Of a stretch of 64,000 bases of DNA, positions 9,990 through 21,761 are shown one piece after another. The stretch's first letter is position 1. Every line of letters begins with the position of its first letter. The position numbers and the translations under genes were made by a program. This DNA comes from Schistocerca nitens. Taxonomy: Eukaryota > Arthropoda > Insecta > Orthoptera > Acrididae. The stretch covers positions 502,978,594 through 503,042,593 of the forward strand of contig NC_064619.1 of assembly GCF_023898315.1 (NCBI RefSeq), in the 5' to 3' direction. The notes under the pieces were generated by a model that worked only from the letters and a program-made list of their open reading frames with translations, was not told the DNA's origin and ran no database searches.

Positions 9990-11599
9990 TCTTTAGCATT
10001 CTTCCATAGCACCACACTTCGAAAGCTTCTATTCTCTTTTTATCTAAACTGTTTATTGTCCATGTTTCAATTCTGTACAAAGCTATACTCGAGACAAATA
10101 CCTTCAGAAACGACTTCCTGGCACTTAAACCTATACTCGATGTCAACAAATTTCTCTTAATCGGAAACGCTTTTTGCCATAGCCAGTCTGCATTTTATAT
10201 TCTCTCTACTTCAACTGTAATCAGTTATTTTGCTCCCACAATAGTAAAACTCATCAACTACATTAAGTGTCACATTTGTAATCTAATTCCCTCAGCATCA
10301 CCTGATTTAATTCGACTACATTCCGTTACCCTCGGTTTCCTTTTGTTGACGTTCATCTTGTATCCTCCTTTCAAGACACTTTCCATTCCGTTCAACTGTT
10401 CTTCTAGGTCCTTTGCTGTCTCTGACAGAATTATAATGTCACCGACAAAACTCAAAGTTTTCATTCCTTCTCCATAGATTTTAATTTCTAATGTAAATTT
10501 TTCTTTTATTTCCCTTAATGCTTGCTCAATATATAGAGTGAATAACATCTGGAGATGGTTACAGCCCTGTCTCACTCCCTTCTCAACCACTGCTTCCCTT
10601 TCATGCCCCTCCACTCTTATAACTACCATCTGGTTTCGGTACAAATTGTAAATAACCTTCCGCTCTCTGTATTTTACCCCTACCACCTTCAGAATTTGAA
10701 AAAAAAGCATTACAGTCAGCATTGTCAAAAACTTTCTCTAAGTCTACAAATGCTAGAATCATCGGTTTGCCTTGCCTTAATCTATCTACTAAGATAAGTA
10801 GTAGGGAAAGTATTATTTCACGTGTTCCAACATATCTACGGAATCGAAACTGATCTTCCCTAAGGTCGGCTTCTAACAGTTTTTCCATTCGTCTATAAAG
10901 AATTCGTGTCAGTAGTTTGCAGCCGTGACTTATTAAACTGATAGTTCGGTAATTTTCACACCTGTCAACTACTGCTTTCTTTGGGATTGGAATTACTATA
11001 TTCCTTTTGAAGTCTGAGGATATTTCTCCTGTCTCATACATCTTGTACACCAGATGGAAGACTCTTGTCATGGCTTGCTCTCCCAAGCTTATCAGTAGCT
11101 GTGATGGATTATCGTCCCCCCCCCCCCCCCCTCCACCCCGGGGCCTTGTCTCTTTAACTACTGTATTTGATCCTCTGCTGCCTTCACTATTTCATCCCTC
11201 AAAGCTACCTATTCGTTTTCTACAGTATTCTTTTCCCCTTGTTGTAGTCAACCGTTGCTTCATGCTCCCTCTGAAACTAACAACCTATTGTTCCTATAAC
11301 TTTTCCAAATCCTATCTCCTTGATTTCCTATACCTTTCCACTTTCTTCACTTTTAATCTACAGTTCATAATTAATAAATTGTGGTCAGGACCCACATCTA
11401 GCCCTGGAAATTTCCTACAATTTAAAATCTGGTTCCTAAATGTCTGTCTAACAATTATATAATGAGTGTGAAACCTTCCGGTTCGTCCAGGTTTTCTCCA
11501 CGTGCACAACATTCTTTTATGATTCTTGCACCAAGTGTTAGTGATGATTAAATTATGCTCTGTGCAGGATTCCACCAGGTGGCTTCCACTTACATTCAT
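9990..11599 (-). pseudogene. RTE-like endonuclease/reverse transcriptase remnants
   Basis: Endonuclease remnants read CTEHNLIITNTWCKNHK and YIIVRQTFRNQ. The RT remnants read NIVIPIPKKAVVDRCENYRT (fingers), LAFVDLEKVFDN (block A), KGVRQGC (block B) and LSFVGDIIILSE, the expected FADD box with Ala-Asp changed to Val-Gly. A frameshift near 10730 and others break the frame, and a run of 15 C at 11117-11131 interrupts the finger-proximal part. The catalytic box is destroyed, so this copy is dead. Confidence 0.75.
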
Positions 11600-11856
11600 T
11601 GCCCCAATCCATATTCATCCGCTACGTTTCTTTCTGTGCTTTTTCATATTATCGAATTCCAGTCCGCCATCACAATTAAATTTTCATATGCTTTAACTAA
11701 CAATAATTTCTTCTATCTCATACATTTCTTCAATCTCTTCACATTCTTTGGAGGTAGTTGGCGCGTAAACTTGTACTACTGTGGTAGGCGCGAACATCGT
11801 GTCTATCTTAGCTACGATAATGCGTTCACTATATTGTTCATAGTATACCACATTCC

Positions 11857-12058
11857 TATCTCCTTATTTACTCTATTTCACGGAATAAACTTTACATAGG
11901 CTAAGAATTTTATTTACAATGACAACGTGTCACCAAAAAAAAATTTTTTTTTGGACGACCCATCTCCATATTTGCTCTATTTCACAGAATAAACTTTAAA
12001 TAGGCTAAGAATTTTATTGACAATGACTATGTGTCACCAAGAAAAAAAAAAGATTTTT
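11857..12058. repeat. Two-unit tandem duplication (~97 bp each)
   Basis: The unit beginning TATTTACTCTATTTCAC (11857-11952) is repeated at 11961-12058 with small differences. Both units contain TAGGCTAAGAATTTTATT and end in GTGTCACCAA followed by an A/T run. It lies between the RTE-like element and the DDE transposase relic, and may be UTR of either. Confidence 0.75.
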
Positions 12059-12104
12059 TGAACGAAACGTAGTTTTACACTTTACTTAGGCATGTGTTTA
12101 AATT

Positions 12105-12960
12105 GTTTACCATCGACTGTAAGGCCTATTTGAAATCGCTGTTTGAGAGGTGGATGGACAGATAAAAGTACGTTCAATGTTATATCTTTGCATTCTGTGA
12201 TTATACGACAGGGCATATAGTCTGGCATAATTGGGACTTACATTGCATCTTTTAGTGCTCCCCATGGAAAGAAAATCAAGAGGAGCCAAATCAGGTCCAT
12301 TCCAACCTAACCAACTGTCAGTGCCATTTCATTCAGTATTTGCATTACAACTCGGTAAGAGTGAGTCGGGCAACCATCTTGTTGGAACTACATACACTGT
12401 CGCTTATCCAGTGGTAGGCCTTCTAGAAGAACAGGTAGAACATTCGTAAGAAATTTACATATTTCCATGTAACATCCCTGGGATGAAATAACATCCCACG
12501 ATGGAATTTCCTATAATGCCACACCATACGTTTACGCTCCACGCCATTTAGTTTTGTAAATGACGAAGCCGGCGTGGATTTCCAGCTGTCCAGTAGTGGA
12601 CCTTACGTAAATTCACGTTACCGTGGTTCTTAAAAAGTTTCGTCATCGGAGAAGAGATCACGTTGGTAAAATGTAGTGTCTCCCAGGCGCTGCGGGGAAA
12701 ACCGGAAAAACTCGACGCGACGTCCGAAATTACGTGCTCCAAATGCCTGATGCTAAGAGTGGAATCTATGTCGATTCAAGATGAGAATGACATTTGTATG
12801 GTTGATCCCACATTCTTTGATTACGCGTCTCTTGCCGCCGTGCGAAGTGAGAAACGTCGTAGCCAGAACAGCTTCTTCACGTGCTCTCTCAGTTGCAGTC
12901 TTCGTCCTCGTCCTGTTTGACGCAGACGTTGCCTGTTCGCTCATTTCCGACAGTTGGCTG
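12105..12960 (-). pseudogene. Decayed mariner-like DDE/D transposase
   Basis: On the minus strand, in order: a helix-turn-helix-like segment near 12860-12760 (RRVIKECGINHTNVILI), DLFSDDETF near 12650, VHYWTAGNPRRLRHLQN, then WSVNVWCGIIGNSIVGCYF, QQDGCPTH, and PDLAPLDFLSMG around 12270. These are the ordered landmarks of a transposase whose third acidic residue is Asp (APLDF). Several frameshifts and stops separate them. The spacing between the second and third Asp cannot be read because a frameshift lies between them. No terminal inverted repeats were found. Confidence 0.7.
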
Positions 12961-13063
12961 GCACGACGGACAGCGACGATCAAGACAGACGTCCCTATAC
13001 CACCGAACCGTTTCTGCTGCATTTCTTTGACACTCGCCCAGTAAAAGTAGTATGTCTTAACTT

Positions 13064-13216
13064 GGCCCGCCCGGCTAGCCGCGCCGTCTAACGCGCTACT
13101 TCTCGGGCCGCAAGGCGTGCCGGTCCCCGGCACGAATCCGCCGCGCGGATTCGTATCGAGGCCCGGTGTGGGGTTGTGTACGACGTTTCTAGGTGCCAGG
13201 TTTAATACTTACATAC
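13064..13216 (+). mobile_element. tRNA-derived SINE, family B, internally deleted
   Basis: A 153-bp copy with the 12-bp target duplication ATGTCTTAACTT (13052-13063 and 13217-13228). The head (to about 13178) matches the head of the copy at 2650-3119. It then jumps straight to the tail with TTCTAGGT and ACATAC, so about 300 bp of the body is missing. Confidence 0.82.
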
Positions 13217-13228
13217 ATGTCTTAACTT

Positions 13229-13739
13229 CTCGCTGGTGTACGTGTCTGAATGCAAAGAACGATGGCATAGAAATGGCTTGCCAACAGACGACGCAGTTCC
13301 TACCAGTTCTGCAGTACAGACAAGTAAACAGTCGAAAGGCTAAACGACGTAGGCTGGCGTAAGCGTGTTAACAACGTAATAGCCGATTCCGACCTAATTG
13401 CCCTACAATTTTTGAATATTTCTCGGATTATCTTACGAAGAACGACAAACTCAAAATAAAAAGCTTTATATCACTGTACACGTCTATTCAAGCGCTTTAA
13501 GATATCGACTTATGAGCAGGAGACACGCAGGAAGACTAGTAGACCACAGAAGAAACTAAATAGCGTAATTCTGATGATAATGTAAATCGTGTTCACAGTA
13601 TCTCTCTCTCCGCCTCCTTTTACTTCTCCTGTTCTACTCGCAAACGGAGTGTTGAAGGAACGGCTGTTGGTTAGCCTCGATACAAACTTGAATCCCTGTA
13701 TTTTTCCCTTAGAGGCCATTTTGTGAAATAACAGGTTAG
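13229..13739. other. No recognisable feature
   Basis: No repeat or coding sequence is recognised here. Confidence 0.5.
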
Positions 13740-14631
13740 ACTGCAGCCAACTGCTCAATAGTATGCCACTACTAAAGTGATTAAATAACAATGCACCATG
13801 GTACTGGAAAAATGAATGTCAAGCAGCTTTCGATAAGATTAAACTTGCTTTGGTTAATGCAAAAACCTATAACCACCAAGGCATGGACGAAGATTTTTGT
13901 TTGGTTACAGACGCTTAATTTTCTGATCCAACATCTTCCAGATGTTAGTAGCATTGGTTTTCTGGTTATAGGATTTGCCAATATGACACTGCCTGAATGC
14001 GAAAGTTCTGTATTCACCTACAGAAGTGGAAGCTTTATGAAGTGCTTGATCACTAAGGAAATTCGGTTACCATGTCCATGGTAAAAACATAAACGTTACT
14101 TGTGACCACCAGGCTCTGAGTTTTATTTCGAATTACGAACTTTTGTATCGGCACCTATCGTGCTATAACAGGAATATGACACTGAGATCATACACGTGAG
14201 AGGGAAGGTCAACACGGTAGCTGATGCGTTTTCTCACCTCCTGCAAGAATTTTCAGATTTCGTCCAGTTATAATTAGACATGCATCCTAACATACAATCA
14301 CTACAAGAAGAAAATCCTATGTGGGCACAAGTCAGAGAGTCCTTAGGACATATACCTGCCAACAAAACTGTACATTATACTCTCCATAGTAACATTTTGT
14401 TTCACTGAATGTAACAGCTTTACTAGACACATTTCTTAACATATAAAACTGTATGCTACAAAGACCACCATTCTACTGCCACCAAGAATAGTGAAAGATC
14501 GCATACCTAGGGTAGTGAAGCCTAGCGCCATACTGACAACGTTACCTATTTTACAAGTCATAAATGGAAGTCCTTTTTGAGTGCATAACTCTTGAAGAGC
14601 GGTTTCCTTATTTGATGAATTTTACTGGGAG
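13740..14631 (+). pseudogene. Ty3/gypsy pol fragment (RNase H to integrase start)
   Basis: On the plus strand the fragments read PWYWKNECQAAFDKIKLALV (end of RT), VTCDHQALSFIS (RNase H) and QEYDTEIIHVRGKVNTVADA (RNase H C-terminus, 14174-14233). PPRIVKDRI follows near 14475-14500, at the start of the integrase region. Many frameshifts and stops interrupt them. The LTR retrotransposon at 14632 inserted at its right edge, and no continuation was found beyond 26151, so this fragment was already truncated or lost its other half. Confidence 0.65.
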
Positions 14632-15715
14632 TCTAACATTCTGCGTGGTGTCTGTTTGTTCTATATCGTGTCTCCCTACCACTTTAACGCAACGACGCTC
14701 TGAGCGTGTTTTTTAGGAAATAGACTAGATTGAACCTGGGACCTGTTGCTGGTAAGGAGACACCAGACCACACATGACATGTAGAGTTCAGAAGAGTTCA
14801 GTGAGACTAGCGATGATATAACCAAATACTTAATGTTTTCAGCGTCAGCTCCACTACACTCCCTGTAAAAGAATCTTAATACTAACTAAATTTAGTGGAA
14901 GGGGTTCAAGGCTTTCCTATTTTTAGTTCGCTGGTAAAATAACGTCGGAAAAGCAGTTAAGTTTACCATTGGAAATTTTATTCTACTCACAAAACATTGT
15001 TTTTAAATTGCACTATTGATAGAAGGAAATGTTTTAATACAGGATGGTAAAAACCAACTGCGTTCAACAAAAATGTGAACGAATATTCCCTGAATGGGTT
15101 TTCAAGTTCTACAAAAGGATCGAAGGATGACCTATGCCATATCACATCTATAATCTAGGTTTAAATTAAGTTTCACAAAAGAGAAATCTATCAAAATGGT
15201 CTACAGTGACCCTCAATTATCTTTAATTACTTATCTAACTTGTCGTAAATTACAGTGGCTGATGTGGCTGGGGGGTGGTTCTGACGTAACAGAGACGCGA
15301 AAAAGTCTCACGCTAAAACTTGCGACTGGGGTGGCCCTTTTAGTGTTATCGTAAGGTCTATACTATTCTCCTGGAGGGCTCTAGCTTTTAACATTGGCTG
15401 GGGGTTGTCCTAGCGGTTAGCTGGCACGTGGGTGTCCGTCCCTTACCGTAGGGCCTTCTAGCTTAACACGGTTCTGCTCTCGGCTTCTGTTCTCGTTTCT
15501 CCCCTCAGAACTGCGTCTGTCTCACGGTGGGAAGGTATGACATGCATTTAGGCATTCTTGTGTTAGTCTGTGGTATTCCATTTGCTCACTCGTTACTCGT
15601 ATTACTTTGGTTAATTTAATATCACGATTTATTCGGAGCTATGTGACATACTACTGGATTTGCTTATCATGACAGGGGTTTCATGGAAGGTGTTGGATTT
15701 GCCTGACACCTTACA
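14632..15715 (-). repeat. 3' LTR (1,084 bp)
   Basis: It matches the 5' LTR at both ends. It starts TCTAACATTCTGC on the plus strand and ends GACACCTTACA. Relative to the other LTR it lacks about 545 bp between about 15259 and 15266. Confidence 0.9.
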
Positions 15716-15732
15716 TATTACCACCCTTCGAA
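15716..15732 (-). other. Polypurine tract
   Basis: On the minus strand the sequence next to the 3' LTR is CGAAGGGTGGTAATA, a purine-rich stretch in the position expected for priming plus-strand DNA synthesis. Confidence 0.6.
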
Positions 15733-17914
15733 CTTAATTTTTGTTCTGAAGTTAGGCAATGATTGAATCGTTGTCTAAGCCAGTCAAAAATTATTCCGTT
15801 ATCTAAATTTTGTTGCCTACTGTTCAGCCACGTTATTCTGTTCAATGCTAGTTGGTATTACTAATTTATATTTTTATATTCTTCCACATTATTCTCAAAA
15901 ATATGTTTATACTGACAAGGGAAGAATATTTTTATTCTATTATAATTATTATTTTTAATTATTTTCTTTCTTTATTTAATTGTGAAGTTTGTTTTTTAAG
16001 AAGTTTGTTATCGAAAGTGACGAGTCTTTCTCATCTATTTTCTTAGAAATATTGTTTTTATAAATGTAGTAATTATGTAAAATCTATTCCAAACACATTT
16101 TATAAATATCATGTACAAGTAAAATGTTTTTGTTTCTAGACACTCATTTCGACATTGTTACACTAACAAATAAGAATTATTTCGAAGAATTGCTTTGACA
16201 AAGAAATATACATACACAAGTATTGAGATATTATCCTAACAAATGGTACAAATGTTAAAAAAAAGGGAAAACATCCAACAAGATAATTTTTTATTCTTTG
16301 TTTTTATAAGGAGAAAATAAGTAAAATATAGTTATTCTTCTATTTTTATGAGGAGAAAATAAGTGGCATATAGTTCTTACTTTTGTTCTTTATACACTGT
16401 CTATTTCAGAACTAATGACTTATTTTTATCGATAGTCTATTTTTTATTTAAGTCCATAGTCAATGACTGTTATTTTGTAGTTTATTGGCTGTCTGGTGTG
16501 CTTAACTTATTTAGTTTTTCACACATTTCTTTTGCACAATTCTTACATCACACAATTTGATTTCACACATTCACACAATCCTATGAATGTTTAAGCATAA
16601 GGTTGGCGAATGTTTTTTGCACGAAGGTGATGGACTTGAGCGAGATGGATGTGGGCCAATATTTGATGTACAGCTTCGTTCGTCATTGCTTCTTGGCTTT
16701 GCAAGTGTGTGTTGCTGTTGTGGAGGTCCCATAATGGAATGGAGCTGTGAGTTCAGAATCTCGTGGTTTACTGGCTTTGTATGCGTGAAAGTCATCGTTA
16801 TGTGTCCCTGAAAGCGGTCGTTTTTCGTTGTAATACTTCGCAGATGACTAGTTTACAATAGGATAGGGATTTGGGAAGGTATGTCGTCTATTCTTCACCC
16901 ATCTTCTTTCTTGGTCTCAATCTTGCAAATCTTCTGCTCTTCCTGCTTTTTCTCTGCTTCTTACTTGCTTCTTGGTTCTTCTCTGGGCAGGATAAATATT
17001 TATTGATAACTAGTCGCTTTGAAGTTCTCCTTTTAATAACAGTTTGATAAATTGTTTGGGCATGTCATTTTTACTTTGTGGAAGTTTTCTTCAGTTTCGT
17101 GCACCAGCGTGCTGTTTAATAGCAGTAGTGTGACTTTTACACATATTTTTTTGCTAGTGGTGCCTTGCCCAAGCGGTCTTCTCTTCGGGCCATTTTTTGC
17201 TCGCTCCGCTGAGTCGGGTGTTCGGAGACCCTAATGGCGTTCGGTGTCCTGTTGTGCCTCTGCAGGGTTCTGCCACTGTGTGGTTCCATGTTCTGTCCCA
17301 GCAGTGTTCCGCCACCCTGTGGTTCAGCTTGGCAGCAGATTTATTTACTGCCCACTTCGGCTACAAGGGCCTTCTGTTGGTCTCACTGTCCTTTCCCTTC
17401 TCTCGACACTTCTGCCATGTAGGAATCGTGTCTTGCTAATTACGTCCTTTCCTTTCTTGAAACTTCTCACGTTGCAACTTGTGGGTCGTTGCATCTCGTC
17501 CTTGCTGGAGTTTTTACAATGGTTCTTATAAAAAGTTTTACTTATAATCATCTAACATATGTCTAGTACCTACATTGTTTTACGCCTTCTTAAAAGCTTT
17601 ACAAATTTCGGCGCCCTTTCCATTTTACAATTCTAAGATATTTTTAGTCTTAACATCTACAAGAACCCTCAAATTAGTTTTTTATTTTTGTGTAGTGTCG
17701 TGGTGTAATGCATTTTAGTATTTCATGCTGTTTGACTATCTACACTTTATCCCTTCACCTTAATCTGTGGTACTATTAGTGTAATTTTTGTTTTTGTTTT
17801 TATTGAAACTACTTTCTTTTTCCCACCTTCCTCTCTCTTCATTCTTCTTTCTCCTGACGATCTTATCTGCAACATAATCTTGAAATATTGTGCTGATTAT
17901 TTACCAGTAATAAA
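15733..17914. other. Internal tract of the LTR element without recognised gene
   Basis: 2.2 kb between the end of integrase and the PPT. Open frames do not exceed about 95 codons on either strand. None shows a signal peptide, transmembrane segment or cysteine pattern of an envelope protein. It may be a decayed third gene or a long 3' UTR. Confidence 0.5.
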
Positions 17915-20900
17915 ATTAATCTTCGAACTTTTTGACATGGCTCACATGGTGAAGTCCTAAGGTTTTGCCTGTTTTTGGGTTCATTAATTCCACAGCATTA
18001 TCATGAGGAGTTCGGCTAATTATGACAGGTCCTTTGTATGCAGCGTAAAACTTATGTATTTTGTGTTTCTGTTTGCTGGAGAGATGGTGTGTTTTTACAA
18101 ATACTTTCTGGCCTACTGAGAATGTTCTTTTAATTGCTGTTCTATCTCCTCTTTCTTTTCTTTTAATGGCTGCCTTTCTGATGTTGGAGAGTGCTGTTGC
18201 TATGACTTGTTTGTGCTGTCTAAGTGGTACAATAGGAAATCTAACATTTTCTCAAATTATATTCAGGGTTTCAATATTTTTCAGTACAGTAACTGGAGAT
18301 AGTAGTGTAGTGCTATGTGGCATTTCATTTATTACTTCTTGAAAATCGTTAAGGTATATATCCCAAGTGTTGTGTCTTTTGCCTGCATATATTCGGCATA
18401 AATTGCCTATGTCCTTAATAGATCGTTCTGCTGGATTTACGCTAGGTTTGTACTTATATATGTAGATGGGTTTTATTTTGTGTTGTTTTAACGTGTTCTG
18501 CCATTGCACTGATTTGTATTGTGGGCCATTATCCGAAATTATTCGTTCCACTCAACCTACTTGTCTGAGAAAATCTTGTCTAAATGCTTTACTTATAGTA
18601 AGACCTGTTGCCCGGTTTAATGGTGTCAAGGTAACATATTTAGAAATAAGTTCTAAAACGACAAATATGAAAATATATCCATTTTTTGTGCGTGGGAGGG
18701 GCCCCATCAAATCTGTTGCAGCTATTTGTTTTAATCTTTTATGGATTATTGGAAACATAGGTGGTTTGCTTTGGAAAAGTAACGTGTTTAGCCCTCATAC
18801 ATTTTTTGCATTTGACTAATACTGTTCTAATTCGTCTTTCCATATTAGGAAAATGGCTTGTTTGTTTTATTTTTAAAAAGCATTACTTTGGTCCGAAGTG
18901 GCCATTACTTAAGTGTGTATACCATATGTACTTATTAATTAGTTCATCTGAGATATAAATTAACCTTTCATTAGTTGCAACATTTCATCTAAAAAATAAA
19001 ACATTGCTTTTACGAGATAGTGCTGTCGAATGTCTGGAAAATCCTTACTTCTCCACTTGTGTTTGATTCCTAGTATTTCGGGATCCTTGTCCTGTTCTTT
19101 GCCTATGTTTTTCAATGCTGTCGTTACGTAGTTTTCGAAAGGTACTTGTTTCATATAGTACATTGCAAACTGGTCTTCTGCTTCCTAACCTATGTTATTG
19201 GATGCACCCTGTGGACATCGTGATAAAGTATCTGCTAATACATTCGCTGGTCCTGGTATGTGTGCAATAGTGAAGTCAAATTCTTGTAGTATTAACGTCC
19301 ATCTGGCTAACCTCCCATGAGTTAGTTTGGCGGATAACAGAAATTCTAATGCTTCGTGGTCAGTGTATACTTTTGTTTTTCTTCCGAATAGGAAGTATCG
19401 AAAACGTTGGAAGCCACATGCAATGGCCAATGCTTCCAGCTCTGTGACTGAATAGTTTTTCTCGCTTTTTGTGAGTACCCGACTGGCAAATGCAATTGTT
19501 CAATATGGTCTTAGCCCTTCCTGTTCGTATTCTTGGAATAAAACAACTCCTAAACCTGTTTTCGCGCTATCAGTGGACATACAAAATTTTTGTGTTAGAT
19601 GAGGATGTGCTAAAATCGGTGCTGTTGTTAGTGCGCTTTTCACTTTTAAAAATTCTTCATTGGCTTGTTGATCCCTTACCCATGGCGTGTTTTTCCCAGT
19701 CAATGCACATAGGCGTGGTGTTGCGAGAGAGTCGATCCAAATAAATTTTTTATAGAATCTGATGAGACCTAGAAATCCTCTGAGAGTTTTCTTATTATAT
19801 GGAGTACAGAATTCTTTGATTGCCGTTAGTTTTTCTAGGTCGGGCATTACCCCTTTCTCTGAAATTATGTGTCCTAGAAATTTGACCTCTCGCCTTCCAA
19901 ATTTGGATTTTGTTAGATTTACTGTGACCCCATGCTGTTTCATGATCTGTAAAAACTGATTTAATTTGTCTTAGTGATGTTCCCAAGAGGGTTCTGCTAT
20001 AATCACATCAGAAACATAACAAGTAATTTTTTGTAAAATTTCAGGACTGAGTATAGTATTAAATCCCCTAATAAACGCTGCTGATGATATGTTTAAACCA
20101 AATGGCAATCGTTTAAACTGGTAACATCTACCGAATACGATAAATGCTGTAAATTTTCTACATTCTGGGGCCAATTCTATTTGCCAGAAACTACTCCGTA
20201 AATCAATTGATGAAAATATCTTAGCACTGTGGAAGTTTTGAATCAATTCCTCTAATTTTTCTGGGCGATCTGTCTCAGTGATTATGATTGTGTTGATCTG
20301 TCTGGAATCAAGCACTAACCTGATGCTCCCATCTCGTTTTTGTACAATATGGAGCGGGCTGTTATATGTGGAGGTATATGGTTCAATAATATCGTCATCT
20401 AACATTTTAGATATCTCCTGGAATACTTTATTCCTGTAGCTTAATGGGATTGTATAGGGTGGCACTCTAAATGGTTTGTGCTGTTTTACTTCAAATTTGT
20501 ACTGAAAGTGTTTAATACCGCCAGTCTTAGGTAAAAATACCTCTGCTTTATCTCGTAAAATACCCTCTAATTCTCTTTTACTGTGTTCCGAAATACCTTG
20601 AACTTCTTGCAATTTTTCGTCGATTTCTTTATGGACTTCAAAAATGAGTTGAGGCGATTCCCACTTTTCTGCATACCATTCTAATTCTTCATCGTCTTTA
20701 TCTCGCGTCATTCTTAATTGTTTGTTTATAACTGGTATTCTTCTAATTTTAGCTTTTGCTCAAGGAGAAGTGTGACATTCCCGAATGTTACGCTACCTTT
20801 CCCCATATCTATTATCGCTCGTCTCTCATTTAAAAAATCTGCGCCTATAATCAAATCTACAGTTAGTTTAGCTATAATCACGAAGTTAGCTTCGACACGA

Positions 20901-21704
20901 AAGAGTTAATCTTGTTTGTCTCGTAACTCCCGCAGCATTGTTTCTAATAGGACCTCTTACTTTAATCTTACATGTTTTCAGAACTGGCAACTCCTCATTG
21001 GCATTACACCGCATGAATAAATTTTCTGAGATCGCAGTCAGTTCACTTCCGCTATCAATTACAATATTGACTGGGGTATGCTTTACCATGGCCTTCACAA
21101 TTGGTTGAATTTGAAAGGATTGGTTCTGTCCTTCTTCTTATTGCATCATCGAATCCTCCACTGAATCATACATGAGTCTTTTTAGGAATTTCCCTTGTGA
21201 ATTCGAACTTTCTGTAGGATAAACTTCGACTGCTACTTTTCTCTCTTTTATTTCCTCTTCTCTAATTCTACCTTCATTTACGCTTTCTTCAGCATCCTCT
21301 ACTTTTTCCGCAACCTCGTCTATCTTCTCCTTCTTCGTCGCTACTTCCACACAATCGCATCTAAATGCTCTAATTATCGCTTCATAACTTCCTTCATTAT
21401 ATACGTTGGGTTGTGTGCCCACTCGTAACTTATTTTCAACTTCTGTCGACTGCGCATTATCCTCATTGAATTCGCTTTCCCTGGTTTCCATCTCAAATAG
21501 CTCTGCAATACTCATTACTTCGTCCTTTCCTCCTACATTCGTTGTGCATGCCTCTGGTAATTCATCTTCCTCGTCAGTATTCTCCCAATTAATTTCGTCC
21601 CAACACGATATTGTTATTTTCTTGTCTTCGTTTTCATCTGGTCCCTGCGGATTTGTTTCTTCCTTCTTCTCTTCTCGTGATAAGATTTTTGCTTCTCTGT
21701 TCAA
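17915..21704 (-). pseudogene. pol: pol: protease, reverse transcriptase, RNase H, integrase (multiple stops)
   Basis: Most open pieces lie in one frame. An acidic N-terminal region (21704-21138) is followed by protease with IDSGSELTAIS (21050-21010). RT (20711-19500) has LRSSFWQIELAP, KRLPFGLNISSAAF and CYVSDVIIA, where the active-site YVDD reads YVSD, so an essential Asp is lost. RNase H has STDSAKTGLGVVLFQ and YTDHEALEFLL, ending NVLADTLSRC. The integrase has ATDLMGPLP, IISDNGPQY and NPAERSIKD, which hold the D, D and E, then a C-terminal segment to about 17915. At least seven nonsense codons and two frameshifts (near 20900 and 20730) interrupt it. It would have copied and inserted the element. 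Confidence 0.85.
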
Positions 21705-21761
21705 GGTGCTGCAATTGTCCTGGGTCGGTGCGTCATTCTCTTTGGCATGGGCGCTTAGCTG

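Larger units (their letters stand above)
9704..11860 (-). mobile_element. RTE-like non-LTR retrotransposon, decayed
   Basis: On the minus strand the endonuclease C-terminus (11599-11312) precedes reverse transcriptase (11086-10270) and a C-terminal region (down to about 9990). The 3' end lies at about 9704 with an ACAACAACAAC tail. The same family is present at 61060-64000 on the plus strand, so the domain order can be cross-checked. A family A SINE (9743-9943) is inserted in its 3' UTR, splitting ACTAGTTTGATG. The clade assignment (RTE-like) is tentative. Confidence 0.75.

Noticed and set aside
15733..17914. Envelope gene in the LTR retrotransposon
   Set aside because: No signal peptide, furin-like site or transmembrane segment could be found in any frame; position alone is not evidence.
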